DNA of 64,000 nt from Hymenobacter negativus. GTDB taxonomy: Bacteria > Bacteroidota > Bacteroidia > Cytophagales > Hymenobacteraceae. Shown one piece after another: positions 25,724 to 33,547 of this stretch. A program made the position numbers and the translations under genes. The first letter of the stretch is position 1; every line of letters begins with the position of its first letter. The notes beneath the pieces are model-generated. The model ran no database searches, was not told where the DNA came from, and saw only the letters and a program-made list of their open reading frames with translations. Location of the stretch: NCBI RefSeq assembly GCF_016056375.1, contig NZ_JAEDAE010000003.1, positions 496,001 through 560,000 on the forward strand. Reading direction: 5' to 3'.

Positions 25724-26791
25724 ATGGCCCTTCCCAAATTCGCCGCAACTCGCTCGTTTCACACCGAGTTGAAAACCCGGATAAATCAATACTTTGAAGA
25801 ATCCGGCCGGCCGATGACGGGCAACGCCAGTCTCTTGTTCAAGGCAATATTCCTGGTTGGCCTGATGGTGGCGCTCTACGTGCACCTCGTGTTCTTCACG
25901 CCCGCCACCGGCTGGGCCCTGCTCGAATGCGCGGTGCTGGGCTGCGTGGTGGCCGCCATCGGCTTCAACGTGATGCACGATGGTGCCCACGGCAGCTTCT
26001 CGAAGCACCCCTGGCTAAACAAGCTGGCGGCTTACACGCTCGGCATGCTCGGCGGCAGCCCCTACATGTGGAACTCCAAGCACAACCTCATCCACCACAC
26101 CTACACCAACATCGAGGGCCACGACGACGATATCAACATTCAGCCCTGGATGCGCATGGCCCTTGAGCAGCCCAAGCACGCGCTGCACCGCTTCCAGCAC
26201 CTCTATTTCTGGTTTTTGTATTGCATGCTCTACATCTCCTGGATTTTCGTGATGGACTACCAGAAGTATTTCACCCGCCAAATCGGAGCCATCGGCCTCA
26301 AGCCGATGAACACCGGCGAGCACGTCAGCTTCTGGGGCTTTAAAGTGCTGAACCTTCTGCTCTACGTGGCCTTGCCCATCTACCTGGTTGGCTTCCTGCC
26401 GTGGCTGGCCGGCTTCCTGCTCAGCACTGCCGTTGCCGGCCTGGTATTGAGCATGGTGTTCCAACTGGCCCACACTGTGGAGGATGCCGCTTTCCCGGTG
26501 CCGTGCCCCACCACCCACAAGCTCGAAGACGAATGGGCCATTCATCAGGTGCGCACCACTGCCAACTTCGCTACCAACAACAAAGTGGTTAGCTGGCTGG
26601 TGGGAGGGCTCAATTTCCAGATTGAGCACCACCTGTTCCCCAAAATTTCGCACGTGCACTACCCCGCCATCAGTAAGATTGTGCAGCAAGTGTGCAGCGA
26701 GTTCGATATCACGTACAACAACTACGCCCGCACCCGCACCGCCATTGCCTCGCACGTTGGCTTCCTCCGCCAGATGGGCCGCGCCGCGTAG
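25724..26791 (+). CDS. Membrane fatty-acid (acyl-CoA/acyl-lipid) desaturase
   Basis: A 355-residue integral membrane di-iron desaturase. The three histidine boxes are present: HDGAH (85-89), HNLIHH (120-125) and QIEHH in FQIEHHLFPKISH near residue 306. The Q in the third box is typical of front-end desaturases such as linoleoyl-CoA (delta-6 type) enzymes. Four to six hydrophobic segments are visible, and no N-terminal cytochrome b5 domain is present. It would add a double bond to a membrane acyl chain and help adjust fluidity. The C-terminus ends at a TAG that belongs to a family A repeat element. Confidence 0.93.
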   Translation: MALPKFAATRSFHTELKTRINQYFEESGRPMTGNASLLFKAIFLVGLMVALYVHLVFFTPATGWALLECAVLGCVVAAIGFNVMHDGAHGSFSKHPWLNKLAAYTLGMLGGSPYMWNSKHNLIHHTYTNIEGHDDDINIQPWMRMALEQPKHALHRFQHLYFWFLYCMLYISWIFVMDYQKYFTRQIGAIGLKPMNTGEHVSFWGFKVLNLLLYVALPIYLVGFLPWLAGFLLSTAVAGLVLSMVFQLAHTVEDAAFPVPCPTTHKLEDEWAIHQVRTTANFATNNKVVSWLVGGLNFQIEHHLFPKISHVHYPAISKIVQQVCSEFDITYNNYARTRTAIASHVGFLRQMGRAA

Positions 26792-26825
26792 AGACGCTTA
26801 TTTGCGTCTCGTCGTTGAACGATGA
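26788..26825. repeat. Truncated family A repeat, copy 3, supplying the desaturase stop codon
   Basis: One complete arm (26788-26817) with GAGACGC facing GCGTCTC is followed only by the first eight bases of the opposite arm, so the second hairpin is missing. The TAG stop codon of the desaturase (26789-26791) is the TAG at the start of the element. Confidence 0.85.
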
Positions 26826-26826
26826 T

Positions 26827-26880
26827 AGAAGCACGAAAAAGGCCCCGACGCAGCAGCGCCGGGGCCTTTTTCGTGCTTCT
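26827..26880. terminator. Strong bidirectional terminator between convergent genes
   Basis: A perfect 21-bp stem (26827-26847 with 26860-26880) has a GC core flanked by A5 and T5 tracts. It separates the desaturase (plus) from the alpha/beta hydrolase (minus). Confidence 0.92.
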
Positions 26881-26891
26881 GATAGCGCGGT

Positions 26892-27728
26892 TTACTTGCC
26901 AATAAAGGCCAGCAGGTCCGCCGTCAACTTGTCTTTCTCGGTGAAGAACAGGCCATGCGGGGCGCCTTCGTACACTTTCAGTTCGGCCCCGGCCACCATT
27001 TTGGCCGTGCGCTCGCCGCTCACCGGGAAGGGCACGGTCTGGTCCTTGTCGCCGTGAATCACCAGCGTGGGCACCGTCACCTTCTTCAAGTCGTCGCGGA
27101 AGTCCGTGCCCGAGAACGAGGTCACACAGTCGTCCGTGGCGTTAGGCGCGGCCAGCGTGGTCACCGTCTGGTTCCAGTTCAGCACCGCCTGGCTCACGGG
27201 GTGGCTGATGAGGCTCTGGCCGTAGAAATCCTTGGCGAAACCTTCCAGGAAGGCAAACCGGTCTTTGGCAATGCCTTCGTGCATCTGGTCAAACACCTTT
27301 TGCGGCACGCCGTCGGGGTTGTCGCTGGTCTGGAGCATGTAGGGCGTCACGGCACTCACAAATACTGCTTTGGACACCCGCGCCTGCCCGTAGTTGCCGA
27401 TGTAGCGGGCTATTTCGCCGCCGCCCATTGAGAAGCCCACCAGCGTCACGCCGGTCAGGTCCAGTTCGGTTAGTAGCGCGTTCAGGTCCGAGGCCAGCGT
27501 GTCGTAGTCGTAGCCGCCCCACGGCCGCGACGAGCGGCCGAACCCGCGCCGGTCGTAGGCAATGACGCGCTTGCCGGCCTTGGCCAGCGCCACCGCCTGG
27601 TGCTCCCACATGGTATGGTCGAGTGGCCAGCCATGGATGAGCACCACCGGCGCGCCCTGGCCCCAGTCTTCGTAGAAAATTTGGACCGGATGCCCGGCTG
27701 CGTCGTTGCCCGCTTTGATATAAGCCAT
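26892..27728 (-). CDS. Alpha/beta hydrolase (arylesterase / non-haem haloperoxidase-like)
   Basis: A 278-residue alpha/beta hydrolase. The oxyanion-hole motif HGWPLDH is near residue 32, the nucleophile elbow GFSMGG is at 98-103 (S100), the acid is in HGDKDQTVPF and the histidine in GAPHGLFF. The combination with YDRRGFGRSSRPWGGYDYDT is typical of the cofactor-free chloroperoxidase/arylesterase group. These hydrolyse aryl esters and can show perhydrolase activity, but the natural substrate is unknown. There is no signal peptide. The next 160 bp upstream (27729-27887) contain no recognised feature. Confidence 0.92.
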   Translation of the reverse strand: MAYIKAGNDAAGHPVQIFYEDWGQGAPVVLIHGWPLDHTMWEHQAVALAKAGKRVIAYDRRGFGRSSRPWGGYDYDTLASDLNALLTELDLTGVTLVGFSMGGGEIARYIGNYGQARVSKAVFVSAVTPYMLQTSDNPDGVPQKVFDQMHEGIAKDRFAFLEGFAKDFYGQSLISHPVSQAVLNWNQTVTTLAAPNATDDCVTSFSGTDFRDDLKKVTVPTLVIHGDKDQTVPFPVSGERTAKMVAGAELKVYEGAPHGLFFTEKDKLTADLLAFIGK

Positions 27729-27887
27729 GAGGTAAAGGAGTTTTGGATGAATTGATACATTCTACTTACGGGCGTGGCGTTGTGGGAGGTTTGGTGGGGT
27801 GGGGTTAAGATTGTGACCTTGTAGCAATGAATTGCCGGTTGCAGCGATTATCACACTGGCTTTACTATTCAAAAATATCCGCTGTCA

Positions 27888-28231
27888 ATGTTTGGTCTTT
27901 CATCAACCACCTTCATTCTACTTGCAATACCCTTGGTTTTGGCTTGGTTGTTCCAAGCATATTGGGGAGTGCGGACATTTCTTGACGCGAAGGACGATAT
28001 TCAGCAAGGCAGCAAGGTTTCAGAGTGGTTGTACGCAAGGTTCGTCACCCCATTGTTATTGCGCTGGTCTTGGTTTTCGCCGCGTTTGAATCAGTTTTGC
28101 AGGGTGGCGATTTAGACTGGGGGCTTTACTGTCTCACCGGTTCACTACTTCTCTTGTGGCCATCAATCCTGATTATTATTGTCGTGAGAGTCTATGAATC
28201 AGTCAAAAGTCAGACTAGCAAAACCGCCTGA
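27888..28231 (+). pseudogene. Small membrane-protein gene interrupted by a probable one-base frameshift
   Basis: Two overlapping frames together look like one protein of about 114 residues. Frame one starts at the ATG at 27888 (MFGLSSTTFILLAIPLVLAW, a membrane segment) and continues to FVTP. It then drifts into an unnatural tail that stops at 28115. Frame two, open across 27986-28231, supplies IVIALVLVFAAFESVLQGG and a third hydrophobic segment LLLLWPSILIIIVV. The two join smoothly if one C is restored in the CCCC run at 28048-28051. The region is clearly AT-richer than its neighbours. It may be a genuine decayed gene, a sequencing error in the homopolymer, or two overlapping genes. No function is recognised. 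Confidence 0.5.
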
Positions 28232-28238
28232 AAACCCG

Positions 28239-28246
28239 TACCTTTG
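28239..28246 (+). promoter_or_regulatory. Bacteroidota -7 promoter box for rpsA
   Basis: A perfect TACCTTTG on the plus strand, 114 bp before the rpsA ATG. No clear TTG -33 element is seen at the usual distance. Confidence 0.65.
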
Positions 28247-28360
28247 CGGCCCCGCCAAGGTGGCGGGCCTTGCGCCTTAACGGCAAGAGGTTCAAAAGCA
28301 ACGGCGTAGCAGCCTGGGCTTCGGCCGCTGCGCTTTTACATAGAAGCCCGCGATACAAGT
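28247..28360 (+). promoter_or_regulatory. Long structured leader of rpsA
   Basis: The interval from the promoter box to the rpsA start is 114 bp, unusually long for this window. It begins with a stable hairpin (CCCGCCA pairing with TGGCGGG around a three-base loop, 28251-28267). A second GC-rich stretch with possible pairing lies near 28300-28340. S1 regulates its own translation through its leader in other bacteria; a similar role here is inference only. Confidence 0.35.
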
Positions 28361-30439
28361 ATGGCAACTGAATTAGTTGACGATTTTGATTGGGACAACG
28401 TTGGAGCCACTGGCTTCGGCGGTAACTATTCTTCGGACCAGCGTGCTGAGATGGAGAAAATGTACGGCGACACCCTGACGACCGTACAGGAAGAAGAAGT
28501 AGTGAAGGGCACCGTGGTAGGCATCACCGACCGCGACGTAATCCTGAACATCGGCTTCAAGTCGGACGGCCTCGTGTCCATCACCGAATTCCGCGACCTG
28601 CCCGACCTGAAAATCGGTGACGAGGTGGAGGTATTCATCGAAGACCAGGAAGACATCAACGGCCAGCTCATCCTGAGCCGCAAGAAGGCTAAAATCAAGC
28701 AGGCCTGGAAGGCTATCTACGACGCTCTGGAATTGGATACGATTCTGGAAGGCGTAGTGAAGCGTCGCACCAAAGGCGGCCTCATCATGGAGCTGGACGG
28801 CGTAGAAGCCTTCCTGCCCGGCTCGCAAATCGATGTGAAACCCATCCGCGACTTCGACATTTATGTTGGCCGTCGCATGGAAGTGAAAGTGGTGAAAATC
28901 AACTCCGCTTTCGACAACGTTGTAGTTTCGCACAAAGTACTCATCGAGAAAGACCTCGAGAAGCAGCGTGAGGCCATCCTGAACAACCTCGAAAAAGGTC
29001 AGATTCTGGAAGGCAACATTAAGAACATGACCAACTTCGGCGTGTTCATCGACCTCGGCGGTGTCGACGGTCTGCTGCACATCACGGACATCTCGTGGGG
29101 CCGCATCGCTCACCCGAGCGAAGTGCTGACCCTGGACCAGAAGCTGAACATCGTAGTATTGGACTTCGACGAAGCCAAGAAGCGTATCAGCCTGGGTCTG
29201 AAGCAGTTGACGCCCCACCCGTGGGATTCGCTGCCGGCCGACCTGCAGCCGGGTTCGAAAGTATCGGGCCGCATCGTGAACGTGGCCGACTACGGCGCGT
29301 TCATGGAAGTGGTTCCTGGTGTGGAGGGCCTCATCCACGTTTCGGAAATGAGCTGGAGCCAGCACCTGCGCAACCCGCAGGACTTCATCAAGCAGGGCGA
29401 CACGGTAGAAGCGCAGATTCTGACGCTCGACCGCGAAGACCGCAAGATGAGCCTCGGCATCAAGCAGCTGACCGAAGATCCGTGGACCCGTGGCGACTTC
29501 GCCGACAAGTACGCCGTGGGCACCAAGCACAGCGGCCTCGTGCGCAACCTGACCAACTTCGGCCTGTTCGTTGAGCTGGAAGAAGGTGTGGACGGCCTCG
29601 TGCACGTTTCCGACCTGTCGTGGACCAAGAAAATCAAGCACCCCTCCGAAATGGTGAAGGTGGGCGACAAGCTGGACGTAGTTGTTCTGGAGCTGGACCT
29701 CGGCGCCCGTCGCCTGGCCCTGGGTCACAAGCAGCTGGAAGAAAACCCCTGGGATACCTTCCAGACGGTGTTCACCCCCGGCTCGGTGCACAAGGCTACC
29801 ATCACCGAGAAGTCGGAGCGTGGCGCGGTACTCGAATTGCCTTACGGCATCGAGGGCTTCGCTTACCCCAAATCGCTGGTGAAAGAGGACGGCACGACGG
29901 CTGAGAACGGCGAGTCGCTCGACTTCCGCGTAACGGAGTTCTCGAAGGACGACCGCCGCATCGTGCTCTCGCACACGGCTGTGTTCAACAAGGAAGCCGC
30001 CGCTGAAGACGACAGCCGCAACAACAAGTTCAAGAAGAAAACCAACGCCAAAGGTGCTGACACCCAGGGCGAAGGCAAAATCAGCGACTTGAAGAAGCCG
30101 GAAGAGAAGTCGACCCTCGGCGACCTCGACGCCCTGAGCGCCCTGCGCGACCAGATGATGGGCAACGAGCGCAAGGCTGGTGAGCAGAAGCTTGCCGCTG
30201 CTGCCAAGGCTCCCAAGGCCGAAGCCGCTCCGAAAGCTGAAGAAGGTGGCCTGCTGGCCAGCATCAGCGGTGCCATCGACACCGTAAAGCACGCTGCTGC
30301 GGATGCCGTGGATGCCGTGACGCACTCGGAGGCCTTTCACAAGGCTTCGGAAGTAGCCGGCGACCTGGTGGACAAGGCCAAAGGCCTGGTTGCCGGTGAC
30401 GACGCTGCCGACAAAAAAGATGACGAAGCCAAAGCCTAA
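28361..30439 (+). CDS. rpsA: 30S ribosomal protein S1
   Basis: A 692-residue S1 with six S1/OB-fold RNA-binding domains between about residues 45 and 560. Typical repeats read GNIKNMTNFGVFIDLGGVDG, GRIVNVADYGAFMEV and GLVRNLTNFGLFVELEEGVDG, each followed by LLHITDISW- or LIHVSEMSW-type strands. It binds mRNA on the 30S subunit and helps initiation. The last 130 residues are an extension not needed for the S1 fold. It has a basic/Lys-rich linker (KFKKKTNAKGA), an Ala/Lys/Pro stretch and an amphipathic, apolipoprotein-like helix (VKHAAADAVDAVTHSEAFHK). The gene has its own promoter and terminator. Confidence 0.97.
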   Translation: MATELVDDFDWDNVGATGFGGNYSSDQRAEMEKMYGDTLTTVQEEEVVKGTVVGITDRDVILNIGFKSDGLVSITEFRDLPDLKIGDEVEVFIEDQEDINGQLILSRKKAKIKQAWKAIYDALELDTILEGVVKRRTKGGLIMELDGVEAFLPGSQIDVKPIRDFDIYVGRRMEVKVVKINSAFDNVVVSHKVLIEKDLEKQREAILNNLEKGQILEGNIKNMTNFGVFIDLGGVDGLLHITDISWGRIAHPSEVLTLDQKLNIVVLDFDEAKKRISLGLKQLTPHPWDSLPADLQPGSKVSGRIVNVADYGAFMEVVPGVEGLIHVSEMSWSQHLRNPQDFIKQGDTVEAQILTLDREDRKMSLGIKQLTEDPWTRGDFADKYAVGTKHSGLVRNLTNFGLFVELEEGVDGLVHVSDLSWTKKIKHPSEMVKVGDKLDVVVLELDLGARRLALGHKQLEENPWDTFQTVFTPGSVHKATITEKSERGAVLELPYGIEGFAYPKSLVKEDGTTAENGESLDFRVTEFSKDDRRIVLSHTAVFNKEAAAEDDSRNNKFKKKTNAKGADTQGEGKISDLKKPEEKSTLGDLDALSALRDQMMGNERKAGEQKLAAAAKAPKAEAAPKAEEGGLLASISGAIDTVKHAAADAVDAVTHSEAFHKASEVAGDLVDKAKGLVAGDDAADKKDDEAKA

Positions 30440-30463
30440 CCGCCTAGCTTAGTTGCAGAAAGG

Positions 30464-30493
30464 AGCCCCGGCATTCGTGCTGGGGCTTTTTTT
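30464..30493 (+). terminator. Rho-independent terminator after rpsA
   Basis: A 10-bp stem (30464-30473 with 30478-30487, one G-T pair) capped by a TTCG tetraloop and followed by seven T residues. Confidence 0.93.
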
Positions 30494-30527
30494 GTACTAA
30501 AACCTTGCCCGTCCCAAACCCGCTGCC

Positions 30528-30535
30528 TACCTTTG
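30528..30535 (+). promoter_or_regulatory. Promoter box for tRNA-Cys
   Basis: TACCTTTG lies 20 bp before the mature tRNA. A TTG at 30505-30507, 20 bp further upstream, fits the -33 element of Bacteroidota promoters. Confidence 0.7.
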
Positions 30536-30555
30536 CGCTCCCAAAGACCACTACT

Positions 30556-30626
30556 GGTGACGTGACCGAGTGGCTAGGTAGAGGTCTGCAAAACCTCCTA
30601 CAGCGGTTCGAATCCGCTCGTCACCT
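30556..30626 (+). tRNA. tRNA-Cys (anticodon GCA)
   Basis: A complete 71-nt cloverleaf. The acceptor stem GGTGACG pairs with CGTCACC. The D-stem is ACC/GGT, the anticodon stem GAGGT/ACCTC encloses loop CTGCAAA with anticodon GCA, and the T-stem AGCGG/CCGCT encloses TTCGAAT. The discriminator base is T (U73), the main identity element for cysteinyl-tRNA synthetase. CCA is not encoded. The gene is monocistronic between its own promoter and terminator. Confidence 0.97.
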
Positions 30627-30641
30627 CTGATTATAGTTGCG

Positions 30642-30678
30642 AAAAGCCCCATTGGCCGTCCGGCCGATGGGGCTTTTT
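30642..30678 (+). terminator. Rho-independent terminator after tRNA-Cys
   Basis: An A4/T5-flanked stem of about 15 bp (AAAAGCCCCAT pairing with ATGGGGCTTTT, extended by GGCCG words) lies 15 bp downstream of the tRNA. Confidence 0.88.
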
Positions 30679-30806
30679 ACTTATCCGCCGGGCCGGTTAT
30701 CGGTGTAAAGGCGGGTTTTGGGCGCATTATGCCTACATTTCGTAGCCAAGCCGCGCTGTTGGCCGTACTTGCGCCCAAACCCTGTCTCTTACCACCCCAT
30801 TCCCTT

Positions 30807-33443
30807 ATGAAGATTGTTGACCTCCGCACCATGCGCGGGCCGAGCTATTGGTCTGTTAAACACCACAAGCTAATTGTTGCTAAAGTTGATTTGCAGGAGT
30901 TTGCCGGACAGTGGTCGAATGCCGTGCCGGGTTTTGCCGGGCGGTTGATGAAGCTGTTTCCCAACATTGAAACCGTGCAGCCGGGCGGCATGAGCGGCAA
31001 GCAGGCCGCCAAGCACCAGCCCCTGACGCTGGAGGCGCTGAACGACGGTGAACCGCTGGGCTACGTCATCCAGCACGTGGCGCTGGAGCTGCAGCGGCAG
31101 GCCGCCATGCCGGTGTACTGGGGCAAAAGCTACCCGGCCCACGAGGAAGGGGTGGAGTACGTGGTATTCGACTACCAGGAGGAGCGCGCCGGCCGCCGCG
31201 CCATGGAGGCCGCCGTGGAAATTGTGGAAGCCTTGTGCAAGAAGGAAAAGGTAGACATCAGGCCCATCATCACCGAGCTGCACGAAATCCGGGAAGACGA
31301 GTTTTTCGGGCCGAGCACCTACAGCATTGTGGCCGAAGCGGCTTCGCGGAATATTCCCTACATCCAGCTCAAGAACAGCAACATCATTCAGCTGGGCTAC
31401 GGCGTGAACCAGCGCCGCATCTGGGCCACCACCACCAGCCTGACCTCGCACGCAGGCGTGGAAGTGGCCGGCAATAAGAACCGCACTAAGGCCATGCTCA
31501 ACGACGCGGGCGTGCCCGTGCCGCGCGGCACCACCGTGTATTCGGAGGCGGGGCTGCGCGATGCCATTGACGAGCTGGGCTTCCCCATTGTGACCAAGCC
31601 GCTGGACGGCAACCACGGCAAGGGCGCCACCATCCGCATCATGAACTGGAAGGACGCCGCCGAGGGCCTGAAAGCCGCGCAGGTGTACTCGCGGGCCGTG
31701 ATTGTGGAGCAGTTTATCGAGGGGTTCGATTTTCGCCTGCTGGTGGTGAACGGCAAGCTAATTGCTGCCGCCAAGCGCACCCCGGCCGCCGTCACGGGCA
31801 ATGGCAAAAGCACCATTCAGCAGCTCATCGATGAGGTGAACAAGGACCCGCGCCGGGGCATTGGCCACGAAAAGGTGCTCACCAGCATCAAAGCCGACAA
31901 GCACACACTGGACATTCTGAAGGCCCGCAAGCTGAGCCTGAAATCGGTGCTGCCGGCCGGCGAGGAAATTTACCTGAAAAGCACCGCCAACATCAGTACC
32001 GGCGGCACGGCCACCGACGTAACCGACCAGATGCACCCCTACAACGTATTGCTGGCTGAGCGCGTGGCCGGCATTGTGGGGCTCGATATCTGCGGCATTG
32101 ATTTGATGGCGACGGACATTGCCGTGCCGCTGAATGAAAGCCGCGGGGCCGTGATTGAAGTAAACGCCGCGCCGGGCTTCCGGATGCACATCTCGCCCGC
32201 CGAGGGCCTGCCGCGCAACGTGGCCGCGCCGGTGGTGGATATGCTTTTCCCGCGCGGCAGCACGGCCCGCATTCCGATTATCGCCGTGACCGGCACCAAC
32301 GGCAAAACCACCACCACGCGCCTCATCGCGCATTTGGTGGCCAGCAAGGGCTACAAAGTAGGCTTCACCACCACCGACGGCATCTACATCCAGGGCGTGC
32401 AGCTGCAAAAAGGTGACTGCACCGGTGGCCAAAGCGCCGAGTTCGTGCTGAAAGACCCGACGGTGAACTACGCCGTGCTCGAAACCGCGCGCGGCGGCAT
32501 GTTGCGCTCAGGCCTCGGCTTTCATACCTGCGACATTGCCGTGGTGACCAACGTGGCGGCCGACCACCTGGGCCTGCGCGATATCTACACCGTGGAGGAA
32601 ATGGCTGCCGTGAAGGGCGTGCTGCCCCGCACGGTGCGCAAAAACGGTTGGGCCGTGCTCAACGCCGACGATGACTTGGTGTACGCCATGGCCCGCACCG
32701 TGGACTGCCGCGTGGCCCTGTTCAGCATGGACGAGAAAAACCCCCGCATTCTGGAGCACGTGGAAGCCGGCGGCGTGGCGGCCGTGTACGAGGAAGGCTA
32801 CGTGACCATTTACCGCAACAGCTACAAGCTGCGCATCGACCGGGCCGCCGAGTTTCCGGTAACGTTTGAGGGCCGGGCGGGCTTCAACATCGAGAACTGC
32901 CTGGCGGCGGGGCTGGCCGGATACCTGGCCGGGTTCGAAAGCGACGACATCAAAACGGCCTTCCGCACCTTCGTCCCCTCGGCCACAAAGACGCCGGGCC
33001 GCATGAACATTTACAAATTCCCGAAATTCGACGTGGTGGTGGACTACGCCCACAACACGGCAGGCATCACCAAATTTGCCGAGTTCATGGATGCCACGCC
33101 GGCCACCCGCAAAATCGGCATCGTGTCTGGTCTCGGCGACCGCCGCGACGAGGACACGCTGGGCTTCGCCCGCATCGCCGGCCGCATATTCGATGAAGTC
33201 ATCCTGCGCCAGGACCGCGACCTGCGCGGCAAGTCGGCCGAGTTCCTCAAGGAAATCATGGAGCGCGGCCTGCGCCTCGACAAGCCCGACCTGAAAATCA
33301 CCTACATCGAAAAGGAGCCCGACGCCATCGACCACGTCCTGAAAACGGCCCCGCAAGGCGCGGTTATCACCATGTTCGCGGAGAACATCGCGGCCACCAT
33401 CGCCAAGCTGGACGAGTTCGAGAAGACGAGCGCAGTAGGGTAG
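30807..33443 (+). CDS. cphA: Cyanophycin synthetase
   Basis: An 878-residue CphA, the enzyme that polymerises aspartate and arginine into cyanophycin. Three parts are seen: an N-terminal domain (1-165); an ATP-grasp domain (about 215-475, with VTKPLDGNHGKGATI and VIEVNAAPGFRMHI); and a Mur-ligase-like domain with the P-loop AVTGTNGKTTTTR near residue 496, then YAVLETARGGMLRSG and VVDYAHNTAGI. All main motifs look intact. The ATG at 30807 gives the usual start MKIVDLRTMRGP; 26 extra upstream codons have no family character. Cyanophycinase (cphB), often adjacent in Bacteroidota, is not present in this window. Confidence 0.94.
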   Translation: MKIVDLRTMRGPSYWSVKHHKLIVAKVDLQEFAGQWSNAVPGFAGRLMKLFPNIETVQPGGMSGKQAAKHQPLTLEALNDGEPLGYVIQHVALELQRQAAMPVYWGKSYPAHEEGVEYVVFDYQEERAGRRAMEAAVEIVEALCKKEKVDIRPIITELHEIREDEFFGPSTYSIVAEAASRNIPYIQLKNSNIIQLGYGVNQRRIWATTTSLTSHAGVEVAGNKNRTKAMLNDAGVPVPRGTTVYSEAGLRDAIDELGFPIVTKPLDGNHGKGATIRIMNWKDAAEGLKAAQVYSRAVIVEQFIEGFDFRLLVVNGKLIAAAKRTPAAVTGNGKSTIQQLIDEVNKDPRRGIGHEKVLTSIKADKHTLDILKARKLSLKSVLPAGEEIYLKSTANISTGGTATDVTDQMHPYNVLLAERVAGIVGLDICGIDLMATDIAVPLNESRGAVIEVNAAPGFRMHISPAEGLPRNVAAPVVDMLFPRGSTARIPIIAVTGTNGKTTTTRLIAHLVASKGYKVGFTTTDGIYIQGVQLQKGDCTGGQSAEFVLKDPTVNYAVLETARGGMLRSGLGFHTCDIAVVTNVAADHLGLRDIYTVEEMAAVKGVLPRTVRKNGWAVLNADDDLVYAMARTVDCRVALFSMDEKNPRILEHVEAGGVAAVYEEGYVTIYRNSYKLRIDRAAEFPVTFEGRAGFNIENCLAAGLAGYLAGFESDDIKTAFRTFVPSATKTPGRMNIYKFPKFDVVVDYAHNTAGITKFAEFMDATPATRKIGIVSGLGDRRDEDTLGFARIAGRIFDEVILRQDRDLRGKSAEFLKEIMERGLRLDKPDLKITYIEKEPDAIDHVLKTAPQGAVITMFAENIAATIAKLDEFEKTSAVG

Positions 33444-33466
33444 GGGCGCGGCCGGTGCCCATTGGG

Positions 33467-33505
33467 AAATAGGGTGCGGGGACTTATTCCCGCACCCTAT
33501 TTTTG
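33467..33505 (+). terminator. Rho-independent terminator after cphA
   Basis: A 14- to 16-bp stem (33467-33482 with 33487-33502) with loop CTTA is followed by a T-run. It overlaps a possible upstream TTG start of the next gene, which argues against that start. Confidence 0.9.
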
Positions 33506-33547
33506 TGTCATCCCATAACCAGCGCGTTGTGCTCCTTCCTTTCCTCT

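Noticed and set aside
28373-30340. A 655-codon open frame antisense to rpsA
   Set aside because: It lies entirely inside rpsA on the other strand and its product has no domain or natural composition. GC-rich, strongly biased codons in rpsA keep this antisense frame open.
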